Shown here: one piece after another, positions 35,509 to 48,225 of the stretch
Layout of the letters: every line of letters starts with the position of its first letter
Numbering within the stretch: the stretch's first letter is position 1
Assembly (NCBI GenBank): GCA_921293015.1
Contig: OV121094.1
Span: 8,975,448-9,039,447 of the forward strand
Length of the DNA stretch: 64,000 bases
Source: Phorcus lineatus
Lineage: Eukaryota; Mollusca; Gastropoda; Trochida; Trochidae
Direction of reading: 5' to 3'
Translations under genes and position numbers: made by a program
The notes under the pieces: generated by a model
Database searches by the model: none
What the model was told of the DNA's origin: nothing
What the model saw: the letters and a program-made list of their open reading frames with translations, nothing else

Positions 35509-36612
35509 GTTCAATTTGAATATATTTATATCGATACACAAAGTGCATGTTCAAACAAAGAATAAAGAAACAAAATAATTGATTATAATTCATGATTGAT
35601 CAAAGGAGAAAAGTTTGATAAAAATATCAATAATTTGTAAAGACCTTATCTATCAGTTCTCAAAGCATATGGATACAAAAAAACTAAGAGAAAACGAACT
35701 TTGGAAATTGCATAAAAGAAAAATAATAATAATAAATAAACTTTCTGATCACATACAGCTCGAAACGTCACGCAGATTATAGAGAAAATGTAAAATATCC
35801 ATAATCAAAAATGTGTGTAAAAATTTAAATAATTTAAAAAAAAATTATATCTGTTACTGACATCCACTATCAAGTAATACATGTAGATATGGCGATGTAC
35901 AAATCATAGGGGAAATATTTATGTAAAAAGGCTATGAGAGATAAGATAAGTAAATGTGACCCAGTCATTCATACATTTATCATCATGAAAGCAAACTTGA
36001 AATAAAAATCCTTGGCTTTTTTCTCTTCCCCAAAGTAATTCCCGAGTTAGAACAGTCAACAACAAACATATGATATATATTTCAGTGTAACACTCTTGCA
36101 ACGTCTTTCATCATTTCCGAAAGAGCGCACTTCTCAAACGATAACACTTCACTTTTTTATCAATTAAGTTATTGATTTAACATTCGATCATCGGTAGATT
36201 ATTATTTTTTAATTAAGCAGAGTTTTCATTCGTCAGACCGAGCTTGCCTTTGCGTCGCGTAATAATGCTGTTGTGTGGTTCAAATTTCAAGAAAGGGCAT
36301 TTCAAGTCGACACATCCAAACTTCAAACCTGATGTCAGAAAAAAGTCAATATCAACCAGTTTTTTTAGCCGTATGTAAGTCTTCGTCCTTGAAATGCATT
36401 CTCTACCCACAGATTCCTATACGAACTTTTTCGCGGTGTAGAAATGTAGAAGCATCAGGGTTAGTGTGTTTTTTATCTACAGAACATAGTGGCATTCTTC
36501 AGCGACTTACTCATTGTAAAGGCCTGGTGACAAAAATCGGTCATCTATGGTTGCTGTGCTTTCATTGGCTCAACTATAGCAAGTCGGTTAGTGTTGCAGT
36601 GTTTTGCCGCTA
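35509..36612. other. Spacer left of the CACTA element
   Basis: No recognised gene. A minus-strand frame at 36213-36410 has a possible acceptor (tctgacatcag) and would lie ~300 bases past exon B of copy 2 if the CACTA insert were removed. It could be a lost 3' exon, but nothing identifies it. Confidence 0.35.
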
Positions 36613-36689
36613 GGACACTACAGAAATGACTTGGTTTCCGGATCACTGAAACCACCATGAAACGACATGGAAACCAGTATTTCCACTTG

Positions 36690-37170
36690 GTATCCAGATA
36701 GGTTTCTATAGTTTCATGTTGGTTTCCTTGAAAACTGAAACCTACTTTTGCCCCAGATCCGGATGGTATCCATCACCGTTCTTTACACACTCCTCCAAGT
36801 AGGATCCACTTGGTTTCCGTGATTGAAATTTCATGGTGGTTTCCATGAAAACTGAAACCTACTTTTGCCCCAGATCCGGATGGTATCCATCACCGTTCTT
36901 TACACACTCTTCCAAGTAGGATCCACTTGGTTTCCGTGATTGAAGTTTCATGTTGGTTTCCATGAAACTGAAACCTACTTTTGCCCCAGATCCGGATGGT
37001 ATCCATCACCGTTCTTTACACACTCTTCCAAGTAGGATCCACTTGGTTTCCGTGATTGAAGTTTCATGTTGGTTTCCATGAAACTGAAACCTACTTTTGC
37101 CCCAGATCCGGATGGTATCCATCACCGTTCTTTACACACTCCTCCAAGTAGGATCCACTTGGTTTCCATG
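36690..37170 (+). repeat. Four tandem ~116-bp subterminal units of the CACTA element
   Basis: The landmark 'cctacttttgccccagatcc' recurs at 36741, 36858, 36974 and 37090, spacing 116-117. Each unit carries ggtttcc motifs in both orientations, typical of subterminal transposase-binding arrays. Degenerate units continue to about 37400. Confidence 0.9.
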
Positions 37171-37419
37171 ATTTTAGTTTACTGTAGATTTCCACTTGGT
37201 TTCCTTGTTTAGTCAGTTTATTGTGTGTTTCAACCTGGTTTCCATATTCAGGTTTATTGTAAGTTTCAACTTGGTTTCCGTGTTTTGTTAGTTTAACGTA
37301 GGTTTCAAACTGGTTTCCATATCCTTATATATTGTAAGTTTCAACTTGGTTTCCGTGTTTTGTAAGTTTATCGTAGGTTTCAAATTAGTTTCCATGTAGT
37401 GTTTATTGTGTGTTATGTA

Positions 37420-40400
37420 GGTTGTACAATGAACAAACACATTAATTACCATAAAATATTTATTGCAATAAAGACAAAAAACATTCATGGAAAGTTAAAA
37501 TACCTACAAGGTAAAATGTAAGCGTGAATTTATGGTGGTTCACAGTGTATGCCGATCTTTTAAAAAGCATTCCTCCTATAAAAACATTTTATAGAAAATA
37601 TTACTAATCCATTCACTATCAACGTTTATTCAAACATACAATTTCGAAGAATGAATTCATCTTTAAACGAGTAGTAAGAAAACGTAAGTTTACAAATTAA
37701 CCCCTTTTAATGAAATCTCCAATCTTCATTGAAATAATTATTCTATGACAGCTATGAATATAAATATATGATGGTTTAAAAATGCCTTTAGTTATTCATT
37801 GCAAAATTAACAATCTACAAAAGTGCAAAATATACACAATTCACCCTGTTCACTTTTCAGATGTTTTGGATTGGTCTTTATTCTGAAACAGAAAACAATT
37901 GTATAGATATTTAAAATATTCATATGATTACATGAAGATGAGACACTTTCAATCTTCCACAGTTACTTCTTTTCGCAAGCATACATATCAATTAGGGAGA
38001 GTAGTTAACAATCAATCCGTATGCTTACTTAACAATTGAATGTACTTACGGCCTTGCAACCCTCCTTGTTGCGTCAGTGAACACCTCAGATAAGCAAATT
38101 GAATTGAAAATGAAATTTATATATCTCTTATTTTGAATTTCGATAAAAATCAGTAATTTCATTTTCAATTTATACTAAAATATGTTGGATTTATCACCAT
38201 AACAACGAATACCATTAAGACATATAAAATGATAAAAATGAAGTAAAAATCTTTTGCAAAGCCGTCATAAAATTATAATTTGTAGATAACACAAGAACTT
38301 ACTGTATGTTTAATTGAATAAACTATGTTTAAACCACAACAATTTTTTCTCAGAGCAGTCTTCAATTGCCCAACTTGCAACCCAGTGCATAGTGTAATAT
38401 CAGTAAAACTTTCAATAGTAACACTGATTGGTAAATAGAGAGCAACTCACATTGAATAAGCATTGCTGTGAGGCACTGCATGTATCTTGATGGTTCACAC
38501 TAAAATTAACATCAGCAATATAAGTCGAGCAGTTTTAAAAACCAATTCAATTGTTTCATTTTCATTTATCCAAATAATATTCTTTTGCATAAGTTATATT
38601 TAAAAAAATATCTTATTTTACAATATTCTTATAAGTTGAATAAAGGAAAACCATTGAGTTTGTGACTTGCACATTAAATAGTATCCAAAGAAAAACACAA
38701 ACATTTAGTTGAAATCGAAAGTTGACTCATGGTATAACAACTGTTACTGTTCCCACCTTGTTGAAATTCTACTATTACACAGAAAACCTACATACTTTCA
38801 ATGAAAACAAATAGATATAGTAGAAATTGACGGAAATATGAAATCCCAAAATAAATTCTTGTTCTAAGTCAAAAGCAATTGATGTCAAGTACTCCCATAT
38901 CAAAACACATGCAGTTACAGTAGATTAAACAAATCAATCAATTTAGACAACCAATTGCCTTGGTTGCATTACCTATTGAATTTTCCCATCTAAACAGTTC
39001 AGTAATATACTGCGTGATTATTCAAGAATTAGGTCAGCATGCTGACTGTGATGTTACCTGTTGCATAATCCACTTCATTTGTCTCAGCTCACGGCTGTCA
39101 TGGTTCAGTGCACCCTTGTGTAAACAATGTATCTTCGGCTGAAAATTGTTAAATAAAGGGAACTAAGTGAATCATCTACTTACAGGTCAACATAATACAT
39201 ACAAACCTGATGACAATGCAAATTTAACATTCTTATAAACACACCAATCCATAAAGCTTGTCAGTTAAAAACACTCATTTCGACTGAGTGTGAAGCCAAC
39301 ATTTAAGAATGATTTTATTCAGTTCTCTCACGGAAGTTTAAAAAACAGTTTATAAGAGAAATGTAAGTGAGTTTGATGCAGTTAAGGGGTACTTACTTTG
39401 GTATCCTTTACTGTAGAGCTGCCTCTGAACTTATTACTCAGCTGAGAAATTATCTACAGTCGTTTATGTTGATGGCGGCCATGTTTGTCTCCTTCATTAG
39501 TGACTGACCTGTGTCCGGTAAGGCCAGGTGTCAAGCAGGAAGTGTTATACAATCAGCCAGTTCAATTACAGAGGTTCTGATTGGTAGATTTTGTCTAGCC
39601 TCTTAAGGAGTGAAACGAAATGTATTTAATGTTGTAGAGATACGATGAAGGTGATGATTCACTAACAGAAGAGTATTTGAAAAGGTTATGTCAAATGGTT
39701 GTGTTAAAAAAACGTATTCTTCTTAGGTTTTTCAGAAAGTAATATAGTATTCTATGAACATCTTTTTGGCTGAAATAAGGAAATGATGTATCAAATACAA
39801 GATATTCCTAATTTTATTTTTGTTTCTATTGAATATTGAATTGTTAGTTTCCTTTAGTTAATTCTTTACAAAAATTATTTGTTATCTTTAGTTAATATTT
39901 TATCTGTTTACAATGAAATACGCATATGTTTATATCTCTAACGACCAACATTAAGGTAACCTATCAAAGATATTATTCGGCAAATATGTACGCATACAGG
40001 TTACAAAGCCAATTTTGTAAGACCGGAAATATTCAATGCAACTGTGCTTAAGAAATTGGTTCATTTTCAGGGGTGTCTTAAGAAACATTATTTCTTCCTT
40101 AATTATGAGTTCAAATATTAACGCTAACTCAAAAGCTGCACATGTTACTAATTCAGGCGTTTTCAACAGTCCATATCGAATCATTTGTTTGCAAGCTGAT
40201 CATAGAGATTATATTTCTCTATGCTGAGTAACTGGTGTCCTTTACTAAACAAACAACCAAATATGTTTACAACTTATTGACCGATAAAGGGATTTAGCTA
40301 TAATGGTAACAATCAACATTCAAGACTATTTACTGTGGTGGACAATTGATACTTTTTCACTTCACATTTCTTTCGTCCATTAATAAATTATAGGCTCCGC

Positions 40401-40830
40401 CCATCTCCATCAATATAGCCGATTACTGTTCATGTCAACAACATTCACTTAAATCCTTTTGTAACTGAATATGAAACGTAAATTTCTTATAACGAATATC
40501 ATTGATTCATAACACACTAAAGGAAAACATCTATTCTATTAAATTCAACATATCGATAAAATGAGTGTTCTTATGTAAACTTTGATGCATTGTTTTTATC
40601 TTGAATATTAAATCTTCTCCGTTGATGTTAATAATTTGTAAACGATCTTAAGATGATGGAAAACTATTTTGCTCCTTAAACAGGATTTGACTCAAAGTTT
40701 AAACATTGCCACGATGTAGCCGAAGTATTGCAATTTTCTAGATGTTTTCTAGGGTTAATCTTGAAGCCACACAGTCATAGTATAGATACGCGCAACCATC
40801 GTATCTTGTTGGTTTTCCATTCCGGAAATA
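37420..40830. other. Interior of the CACTA element, non-coding
   Basis: Over 3.4 kb I find no transposase-like frame and no motif. The A+T-rich sequence looks like captured or decayed DNA. Confidence 0.6.
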
Positions 40831-41379
40831 TATAAAACCTGAATGCCAAATGGATTCCAGTAGGAAACCAAGTTACTCAGTTTCAGTGTATGGATACCAA
40901 GTGGATGCCATACTAGTCAAACAAAACTGCTTATGATAAAACTAACTAATTTGTCAGTCTATTCATTTAGTTCAAAACAAGATTGGAAACCAACATGAAA
41001 CTTAACATTATGGTTTCATGTTAGTTTCCATTCAAAGAAATCACCATTTCCACTTTCCAGAAATGGAAACGAACACGATACTTATGACCACAGTTTCATG
41101 TTGGTTTCCATATATGGATATATACAAATCAAAGAATCCAAAATGGATTGTAGCTGGAAACCAAGTTACTTAGTTTCAGTGAATGGATACCAACTGGATA
41201 CCCCAATTACCCACTTTACTTGTGGTTTCCCGGATTCAGGAAACCAAGTCATTTCTGTAGTGGGAGTACCCGTCATTAGCCGAAGAGTGGCAACATGGCT
41301 ACCGAAATACACTCAATAATCCCAGTTTGACATCTCTCTTGCGCTCAAAACATCTAAAAAGAACAATACTACAGCGTAA

Positions 41380-42254
41380 TCATTTTAAAACTCTTCTAGT
41401 GATTCTTCTAAATTTAAAACAAGTTCCAGTGACTGTTGCTACAGTATGGCCTTTCTTAGTAGTTTTCCCCTTCAAAGCAGAGTTTCGATCGATTGAATTT
41501 TTGGAGGGATGACGAGTAGTGCGTCGCACCTTTGAAGATTTCAAATTCGTTTCTGAGCTAATTCTTCTTTTTCTTTTTTTACGAAGACTTCTCGGTAATG
41601 GAGCTCTCAAACTTTCTATTTCTGTCTCGAAAACAAAATCCTGGGAAAGTAACTTATCAACACTTACGCTTCGCTCTTTATTTTCAATTGTCCCCACACT
41701 ATAAGCAGTTGATGCCTGATTTGTCATTTTTTCAACTTCGAATTCTTTGGATTTAAGACTGTCAATGAACTTTACCAAGCACTCATATCTGTCATTGCTC
41801 ATGTGCAACCATCCGGGTACAGAGCAAAGTTTCGCTTCTTTGTCCAAACACCGGATTTCTTCTCTAAATACTTCCTCACTCTGGCATGAATTCAGGTTTA
41901 TAACACCAGATATCACACTGAAGCTCCCGAATAAATGTTCCCGGACTTCAGAAATAAAGAACCGTGCAACTGTACTATTATACTTGATGTGGTCATCCTC
42001 AATTTCTAGGTCCTTGACAAACGACAGCAGTGTAACTGGTCTTTTACCGGACACAATGCACACGTCACATAGAACCCTGGTTGAACCTCGATGTTTGATA
42101 CGCCAGTCATTCATCAGTGAAGATGAGAAATACCCCTTGTCTACATCTTCAGAGTACAGAGTCTTGACTCGCTTCAACACTTCAGGGTATTTTGATTCTA
42201 ATTCTTTTATAATGTCTCTAGACCTGACATTCGTCCCTTGTGGACTACCATCTG
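41380..42254 (-). CDS. Exon B of module copy 2 (unrecognised conserved domain, basic tail)
   Basis: The exon starts after acttcacacattgcag-type acceptor sequence (exon start 42254, phase 1, S|A-DGSPQGTN..) and runs ~291 codons to the stop at 41380. It shares with copy 1 the DW pair, CDVCIVSGKRPVTLLSFVKD, 'VREHLFGSFSVISGVINL', and VPGWLHM (about 41830-41810). The tail 'RKKRKRRISSETNLKSSKVRR' region (41601-41536, 21 residues, quoted here only by its ends RKKRKRR and KVRR) is strongly basic and suggests nuclear import. The last ~40 residues differ from copy 1. It is separated from exon A by only 173 bases. Function unknown; the frame is intact. Confidence 0.78.
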
Positions 42255-42427
42255 CTGCAATGTGTGAAGAAAAGAAAAATCATTATTTTAATCATGTACC
42301 TTTAAGTCGTTTGGGCACGTAAGAAGTTGGATGTATACTAAGATTTGTAACGTTTAACATTTGACACGTACATCTTCCATTCTGGATAAGTAAAATTAAA
42401 TACTTCGGCCTCACAAAACAAACATAC

Positions 42428-42526
42428 CTGAATCCTCTGAACTTGATGAGGACCTTCGCAGAATACATGACACCTTTTCATCGAGAGGGTTGATGCTGTC
42501 ATCTGACGAATCACTGCTCGCCATTG
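42428..42526 (-). CDS. Exon A of module copy 2
   Basis: ATG at 42524 opens MASSDSSDDSINPLDEKVSC, ending in a Ser/Glu/Asp cluster (SSSSSEDS) and a consensus donor (tcag|gtatgt, exon end 42428) in phase 1. The possible acceptor (gttatag, exon start 42526) is phase 1 too. It is nearly the same peptide as in copy 1. Confidence 0.72.
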
Positions 42527-42539
42527 CTATAACATGTAA

Positions 42540-43140
42540 TTATAGGGAATAATGTTGTATTGAAACTTGCAAACTGATCTTCATATGACAGAAATGTTTT
42601 TGGCAAGAACAAGTCTTGTAAAAGTCATGTAAAGATGGGTATAATAAATGATAATATAATAAAGTTCCTAATAATATTATATTATGAAAACGAGTGCCTA
42701 AATATTTGCATTTTCCGAGCAAGAGCGAAGGATAGGATGATATTCAGGGAAACTGTCTAAAACATAATTTGACATAGACATAATTTGAGGGAAATATTTA
42801 CTTTCATAACAACGTAACTAACTGCCAACGCTGTATTTTGTAAGCAACGTCCTAGACCAGACCCGAAAATGTTCAAACTGCCAGCATGATTCCTGTGACT
42901 GCCCTATTTCCGTAAATGAACTGATGTTATACTTTAATGTCACATTAGTTATCTTTTTTTTAATTGACAACTTCCTTAATATAGTGACAGTAATATCGCT
43001 GTAATATTTTGAGCAATTACCTTCTGCAAGTATCACAGACTTCTCTTCCTTTTCCTATTACTTCCTTTACTCACAGTTTACATGAATCGCCCCTGTTCTT
43101 TGTAAATAAGGTATCGTTATTATACAGAATTTGCCACCCT
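42540..43140 (-). other. Spacer between Schlafen exon and exon A, copy 2
   Basis: About 600 bases, similar in length to the 565-bp spacer of copy 1. No polyadenylation signal or promoter is clear, leaving open whether the two parts are one transcription unit. Confidence 0.4.
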
Positions 43141-44246
43141 TTACTTCCTTATCTTGTAATGTCGTAATGCTCGGTCTAATACTTCCTCTTTTGGCATACG
43201 CTGAATATCGCCATTTATTATCAAGTAGGCAAGTGGTCCTTTTTTGTCACAGAACACCAGACCGTTGAATTTTCTTATTGAAACTTCAAGAATGAACTTT
43301 GTATTAAATGGATGAAAAGTGATTGTTATAAGATCCTCCGGTGCATCAGAAAAGGTGAGATCAGGATTTAGAACTAATATCGCTGAACGAAACTTGCTCA
43401 CTAGTTCATTCGTGTACTCTACAATAGGTTCACAAACATCAAACCCTTCAAGCTCTGGTTTCAAATCCAAACGTTTTCTATCAGATTTTTTCTCTGCGAT
43501 TCCAACATAATAGGACCCACCATCATCTATCTTGGACATGGAAACAATGTTGTGTTTGAGTTTAAGTTTGTTCCATACACATTCCACAAAATCGGAAACC
43601 TTTGTATGGTTGGTTACCTGTTTACAGTGAAAAACAGATTTTAGTTCAATATTTCTACATTCTTGAAGATCTGATGTCTTTATGCCACGAACTTTGGGAA
43701 TTTTCCCATCTTCTTCTAGCCTTTGGCCTTCAGATGTCTTCTTGTCCCCAACTGATGACGTCAAAGATTTAAGATAAGTGAAAATGTTCAATGGCGATGG
43801 TTTTGTAATTTCAAAGTCGTTCCTTATCTTGGAGTAAAACTCTAAAATTGAAACACTACTGCTCTTATCGACATTGATACATACAAACCCAACATCTGAC
43901 TCGAAGTTTCTCAATTTGTCCAGCCAAAACCGCCTATATGTCTCAACATAAAGTTGTCCGTCCTCTATGAGGTATGTGAAGGTATCACTCACGAACTCGT
44001 CGAAGAATCCAAGGTATCTGTTTTCCTTCTTCTGCCCACAGAGATGCACCAGTATCGACCCACCTTTCGTGTTACGAAGAGCACATGCAAATGCTGATAA
44101 TTTCTCCAGAACACGCTTCTTTTCTTCTTTCCTTTTGGATTTCACTGCTTCAAACAAGGAAGAGTCCGTGTGCACAATAAAGGCATTTGGTTGATTCGAG
44201 GATATTCTGAAGTTGTTCACAACTCGATTACAATCATCACATTGTT
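43141..44246 (-). CDS. Schlafen core exon, copy 2
   Basis: This exon begins at the acceptor ccttttgtttcag (exon start 44246) in phase 1 and encodes EQCDDCNRVVNNFRIS.. to a stop at 43141, about 368 residues. It is closely similar to copy 1 along its whole length, with an extra ~15-residue polar insert between the lobes (after 'SLTSSVGD'). The N-lobe 'CALRNTKGGSILVHL', the 'FVCINVD' strand, ECRNIELK with its two glutamates, and 'DDGGSYYVGIAEK' are all present; the third acid is again Ala-Glu rather than Asp. Upstream Met codons in the same frame lie in the intron and are probably not used. The 5' exon is not found. The intact frame plus divergence from copy 1 suggests both copies have been kept by selection. 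Confidence 0.85.
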
Positions 44247-44334
44247 CTGAAACAAAAGGTCGAAATGTTTTCATTTCAAAAAGTCATATATCATGGTACT
44301 CGGTCCAAGACCTTAACCAAAGTATCGCAGGACT

Positions 44335-44435
44335 ATATTTGATTTATTTCTATGCACTGTAACCAATCAGTTTCCAAGTTATATATAGAGATCTCCTAGC
44401 AATGCATTTCCAAAACGGAATGGAACCAACGGCCT
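44335..44435 (-). repeat. Segment shared between SLFN upstream introns and 49155
   Basis: The ~100-bp block (aggactatatttgatttatt ... ccaaaacggaatggaacca) recurs at 49154-49253 in the same orientation, and inverted and more diverged at about 1795-1860, upstream of Schlafen copy 1. It marks duplicated module flank or a small repeat. Confidence 0.7.
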
Positions 44436-44439
44436 CAAG

Positions 44440-45440
44440 GACAAATCAGAGACTTGTTAAGTAATAGATAGGACGTATTTCGGAAACCATTTGTGCTCAT
44501 AGGGGCTACACTGTATACTGACTTCTTCCTGTGTTGTTGTCAATCATCAATATAAGTCACTAAATGTCCACATGCACCTTTGAGAATATAAGTATTTTCA
44601 TGTTGTACATAATATGTCTAAACGGACAAACAAATCATACTGCTTATAACTTTTGTGATGGATTTTCACATGCACGTCGTAAGATAATATACACATATGA
44701 TGATTGGTATTCTTAATTTTTAGTTTCGAATGATTATATGATAAACACAATATTCATCAGTCCCACACTTACCTGCTCTTTGAGCCATAGAATAATCCCA
44801 AATCAGCTGTCTACGCGCCGGGCGTTTTCTTTTGAACCAGCAACTGTTAGGCTATTATTCTGACACTCTATCCTTATTGACGAAAAACAAAAAATCAATT
44901 CAGAAACCATTTGAAAAAAAACTTCCTCTTTCCTTAGGGTTTGAAAAAATAAACAAACAAGGAATTAATATACAGAGCCAATTTGAAAAAAAAGCATTTA
45001 AAAATTGCACACAAACAAGAGGTTTTAAAGTATTATCATGTGTGGTCTTTGATATAACGTCATCGAATTTGAAGATACTTGGAGCAACGGTACAGGAGGT
45101 ATGACGTTAATAACCAAAATGTCTACAGCTGCACACCAAAAGTTTGTTTACATACCTCCATATCCTAGTGCAAATACCATGTAATTTGGCGTGTCTTTGA
45201 GGCATCTTAGCATTACGAAAAAAAAGGAATAATTTTGAAGTTCCAAAACAGAAGTGAAGATACATTGAACCTTGACGCAACCGTATGCCTTACCCAACAG
45301 TTAACCGTAATAGTTTTGGCAGGTCATTGAAGTGGCCAGGGGTCAAAATTTCAAAAACAGTTGAATAAAAGAAATTATTACTCGCCCGTGTAAGATACCG
45401 CAGTGTAATATTAATACGGCGATATTAAACTAGTGTAATA
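44440..45440. other. Spacer, no gene recognised
   Basis: One 90-codon frame (44832-45104) has no motif and a low-complexity Lys-rich look; not called. Confidence 0.4.
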
Positions 45441-45452
45441 CCGCTCCCCGTA

Positions 45453-45505
45453 TGACGTCATAATATTGTGTGGTTGTGACGTCACAATCTTGGCACCGAC
45501 GTCAC
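45453..45505. promoter_or_regulatory. Cluster of CRE-type palindromes
   Basis: TGACGTCA occurs at 45453-45460 and 45477-45484, with a one-mismatch site (CGACGTCA) at 45497-45504, followed by 'caatggcggc', which resembles a YY1-type start motif. It could be a regulatory region, but no gene start is clear beside it. Confidence 0.45.
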
Positions 45506-45590
45506 AATGGCGGCTTAGTCGCGGAAATGCTTCGTTCAGTACCCTTTCAGCAATCAATGCTTGATTACTGAGGTCAAGTAATAAACAGAA

Positions 45591-45726
45591 TACTAAACTT
45601 CCTTCCATTTAATACTATTTTTATCAAACTCGTTAATGATTTGGTATCAAACTCGCTTTCGCTAGTTTTATACTAAATCATTACCTCGTTTGATAAAAAT
45701 AGTATTAAATGGAAGGTCGTTTAGTA
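45591..45726. repeat. Long hairpin, ~63-bp arms
   Basis: Bases 45591-45653 and 45661-45726 are inverted copies with few mismatches (tactaaac ... gtttagta) around a loop of under 10 bases. Candidate foldback MITE end-to-end, or a structured RNA. Confidence 0.85.
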
Positions 45727-46571
45727 TCCTCTATTACTCTACAAAATCCTTTGTAAGTGACGAACTGCTTTAAACACATGTCATGTGTGTTCGTTTGTAT
45801 TAAGTCAGTATGATTCTGTTCTCATGGAGTCAAAATGAAATATTTTGATCGAAATTGATGGAAATCTTAATTTTGATAATGTGACCTTTTAATGTGATCT
45901 TTTTAACTATGCAAAAGCTCTAATTTCTGCACCAGAGAAAAGACAAATCTACAATAATTTTAAAGAATGTCTATTTTACCATTTGACAATTGAAGATTCT
46001 TTGTCAGTTCAGCTGAAGTTATGTTATTGACCTAAATTACACAATATTTGCACTAAGATACAGTAGTAAGTGAAAAAACTTTTGATATGCAGCTTTATAT
46101 ATTTGGGCCCTTTACAGTAACAATTGCACGTTGACAACTATTTAAACGTGCTAATGATTTATTATGAAAAGTTGAATCCCTTTTCTAAAAAAATTTAAAT
46201 GACCAACTTATGAGCATGCTGCATGACAATTACGGCCGTATCTCAAAACTTCTTACGTCATTCTTAACGGTAAAGATGTCAATTAATTAAAAAATTGAAA
46301 ATAATAATGCCCTGAAAACAGTGTAACTCGTTTATCATCATTATCATGATATCATGTCTTTTTTTCCTGGCTGGTTATTTCTATATATTCTGCGTTTAGA
46401 ATTGGTGTACTTGCAATTTGTTGTTGTGTTTTTGAGGTTACATTTGTAAATACATGCGCCGACGCCAAAAAATAGTTAGTAGGTTGTATTCTCGGAAAAT
46501 TAACTAAGTTAGTGCGAACTTCAAGATTAAAGCCCAAAAGCACAAAAGCAACAGATTTAATTCGAATACAA

Positions 46572-47085
46572 TGACGTCATACGAGATGTTTATGACGTCA
46601 AAAACCCGACGGAATCGTCACAGGGATTCTCTATGCGGGCGTCGCTATATAATCTCTGGACATTAATCAAATTGCAATTTCATGTGAACAGCGAATCTTT
46701 TTAAATAAACTTTATCAAGTACTATTTATTCTAGCATACCAAACGAATACAGGTAAAGGGAAGGAAGCCATGTCCGAGATTCTGTCGGATTGTCTACAGG
46801 GTACCATGTGTTTCATAAAGTTTGACTTTAAATCAACATGTGGGTAATAGAGAGTGTAACCAACTCGTGACCGGGAATGGCGGATTATCTTGTTACATCC
46901 CTGTAACTCGGCAGAGTTTATCCGTCACTACCAGACACTTGTTCAAAGTAGTTATGGTTTCATTGATAAAATGTGGAGTGATTATTACGGGAAACATTAA
47001 ATCTTCAAACTATTGGAGTGGTAGGAAAAATCCCAGAGAGGTTTCCAATCGTTCAGAAACCTTCAAGAAAACATGGAAGTAAGTA
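46572..47085 (+). promoter_or_regulatory. Candidate CRE/TATA promoter and first exon
   Basis: Two TGACGTCA sites (46572, 46593) lie ~50 bases before TATATAAT (46646-46653), and a consensus donor (gaa|gtaagt) is near 47078. An ATG with fair context (gccATGt, 46771) opens only a 25-codon frame, though an earlier donor (cagg|gtacca) could end that exon at about codon 10. A gene start is possible; no coding continuation was found. Confidence 0.35.
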
Positions 47086-47756
47086 AGCTACAGGGAGTGT
47101 TAGTAGCCCTACCCTTAAGAGCTTCCTAATGTAAATAACCAAAACTGTATTTTTCTATTATTTACAAAAGATGACACGTTAACTTTATCCCAAAGATTTG
47201 TTACCAAGTTTACTTAACCTAAATCAAAGTGATATTAACGGAGACAAGACACCAAGCTTTAAAAGTTCTTTTTTAAACTTAATCATTTGGAAAAAAATAA
47301 GGGGAAAATTGTCTTAAATAATGAAAGATGTGGGCAGATTTTGTTCCAATTACTGGATTTGAAATTTAGATTGTGTGAAATCATTTTATAAGACATAAGA
47401 GTGCTGTTTAAAGATTCGTTGTATATTCTAATGAAATAAAGAGAACTGACCTTGAAAACTCGAAACGAAGTTCGCTTTCGTCTACATTAAGAATGAACAA
47501 AAAGTTTATCATTACCCTACCTGATGACAGCTTGGTCATATGATATTATCGTGTAAATAGATGAGCAACACCTACTGTTATCAGTACCTCTTATTTTACG
47601 ACCTGTTGGAGCGAGATAAAGTAGATATTTACACAGTATTAAACCATTGCCGAGATATTTCAATTCGTGTAAGGTAGTCATATAGATATATACAGATATA
47701 GATTGTATGCAGTATCTCAGTATCTTTCAGTAACGCCTACATGTAAACAGATTAAA

Positions 47757-48225
47757 GAGCCACTCCGCGATTTTCATAACATATTATTTACCTTTGATAC
47801 GAACCTCAACGTCATATGTGGTGATACAAAATCGAAAAATCTTAACTTTCATGTCCAAAAGAAATATATATATGACATATACTGGTTTTCCGTGAAAATC
47901 TAATAACAGCCATATAAATGTATATATGTGTAGATAGCACGTCCAATATACATAGATACTAGTTATATAACCTAACAAACACTATCAACTCCTAACTGCC
48001 CTCCTGGCTGTTTTACACAAGTCTCCAAAATAACGTTTGACTATTTGACGCGCGCCACTGTCCGGTTTTCGATCATAAATACCACGCTCTACCTTCATAT
48101 GTCACTGTAAAAAAAGTCAAATAAGGTTTAAAATGTGTCTTTCTGAAACAGTCGATACTTCGCGATCAAATGTAACCATTTATCAAGTTTGGCATATATG
48201 ACTCCAACAACTCACGAAGTGGCTC
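47757..48225. mobile_element. MITE, GAGCCACTCCG family, copy 1
   Basis: It begins gagccactccgcga and ends with the inverted ctcacgaagtggctc. The flanks are a 6-bp direct repeat, ATTAAA (47751-47756 and 48226-48231). Length 469 bp. The interior 'gacgcgcgcc' and 'gtccggttttcgatcataaa' stretches are shared by the other copies. Non-coding. Confidence 0.85.

Larger units (their letters stand above)
36616..41262. mobile_element. Complete non-autonomous CACTA (EnSpm-type) element, 4,647 bp
   Basis: The two ends are perfect 24-bp inverted repeats starting CACTACAGAAATGACTTGG, and the CACTA terminus is diagnostic of the EnSpm/CACTA superfamily. The flanks are a 3-bp target duplication, GGA at 36613-36615 and GGA at 41263-41265, the size expected. 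Both ends are rich in the subterminal motif ggtttcc/ggaaacc, including four tandem 116-bp units on the left. No transposase is seen inside, so it would need a partner element. It lies ~120 bp past the stop of exon B in module copy 2. Confidence 0.93.

Noticed and set aside
36213-36410. Possible lost 3' exon of module copy 2 beyond the CACTA insert
   Set aside because: No counterpart after exon B in copies 1 or 3 and no recognisable domain.
36690-37170. Regular repeats that could suggest a CRISPR-like array
   Set aside because: The 116-bp units are contiguous with no unique spacers, lie at the end of a CACTA element in animal DNA, and fit subterminal repeats.
41747-42322. 191-codon + strand frame opposite exon B of copy 2
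   Set aside because: Antisense shadow of a conserved, spliced coding exon; the matching antisense frame in copy 1 is shorter and shows no independent signal.
44832-45104. 90-codon + strand frame
   Set aside because: Lys/Phe/Asn-rich low complexity, no motif, no splice support.
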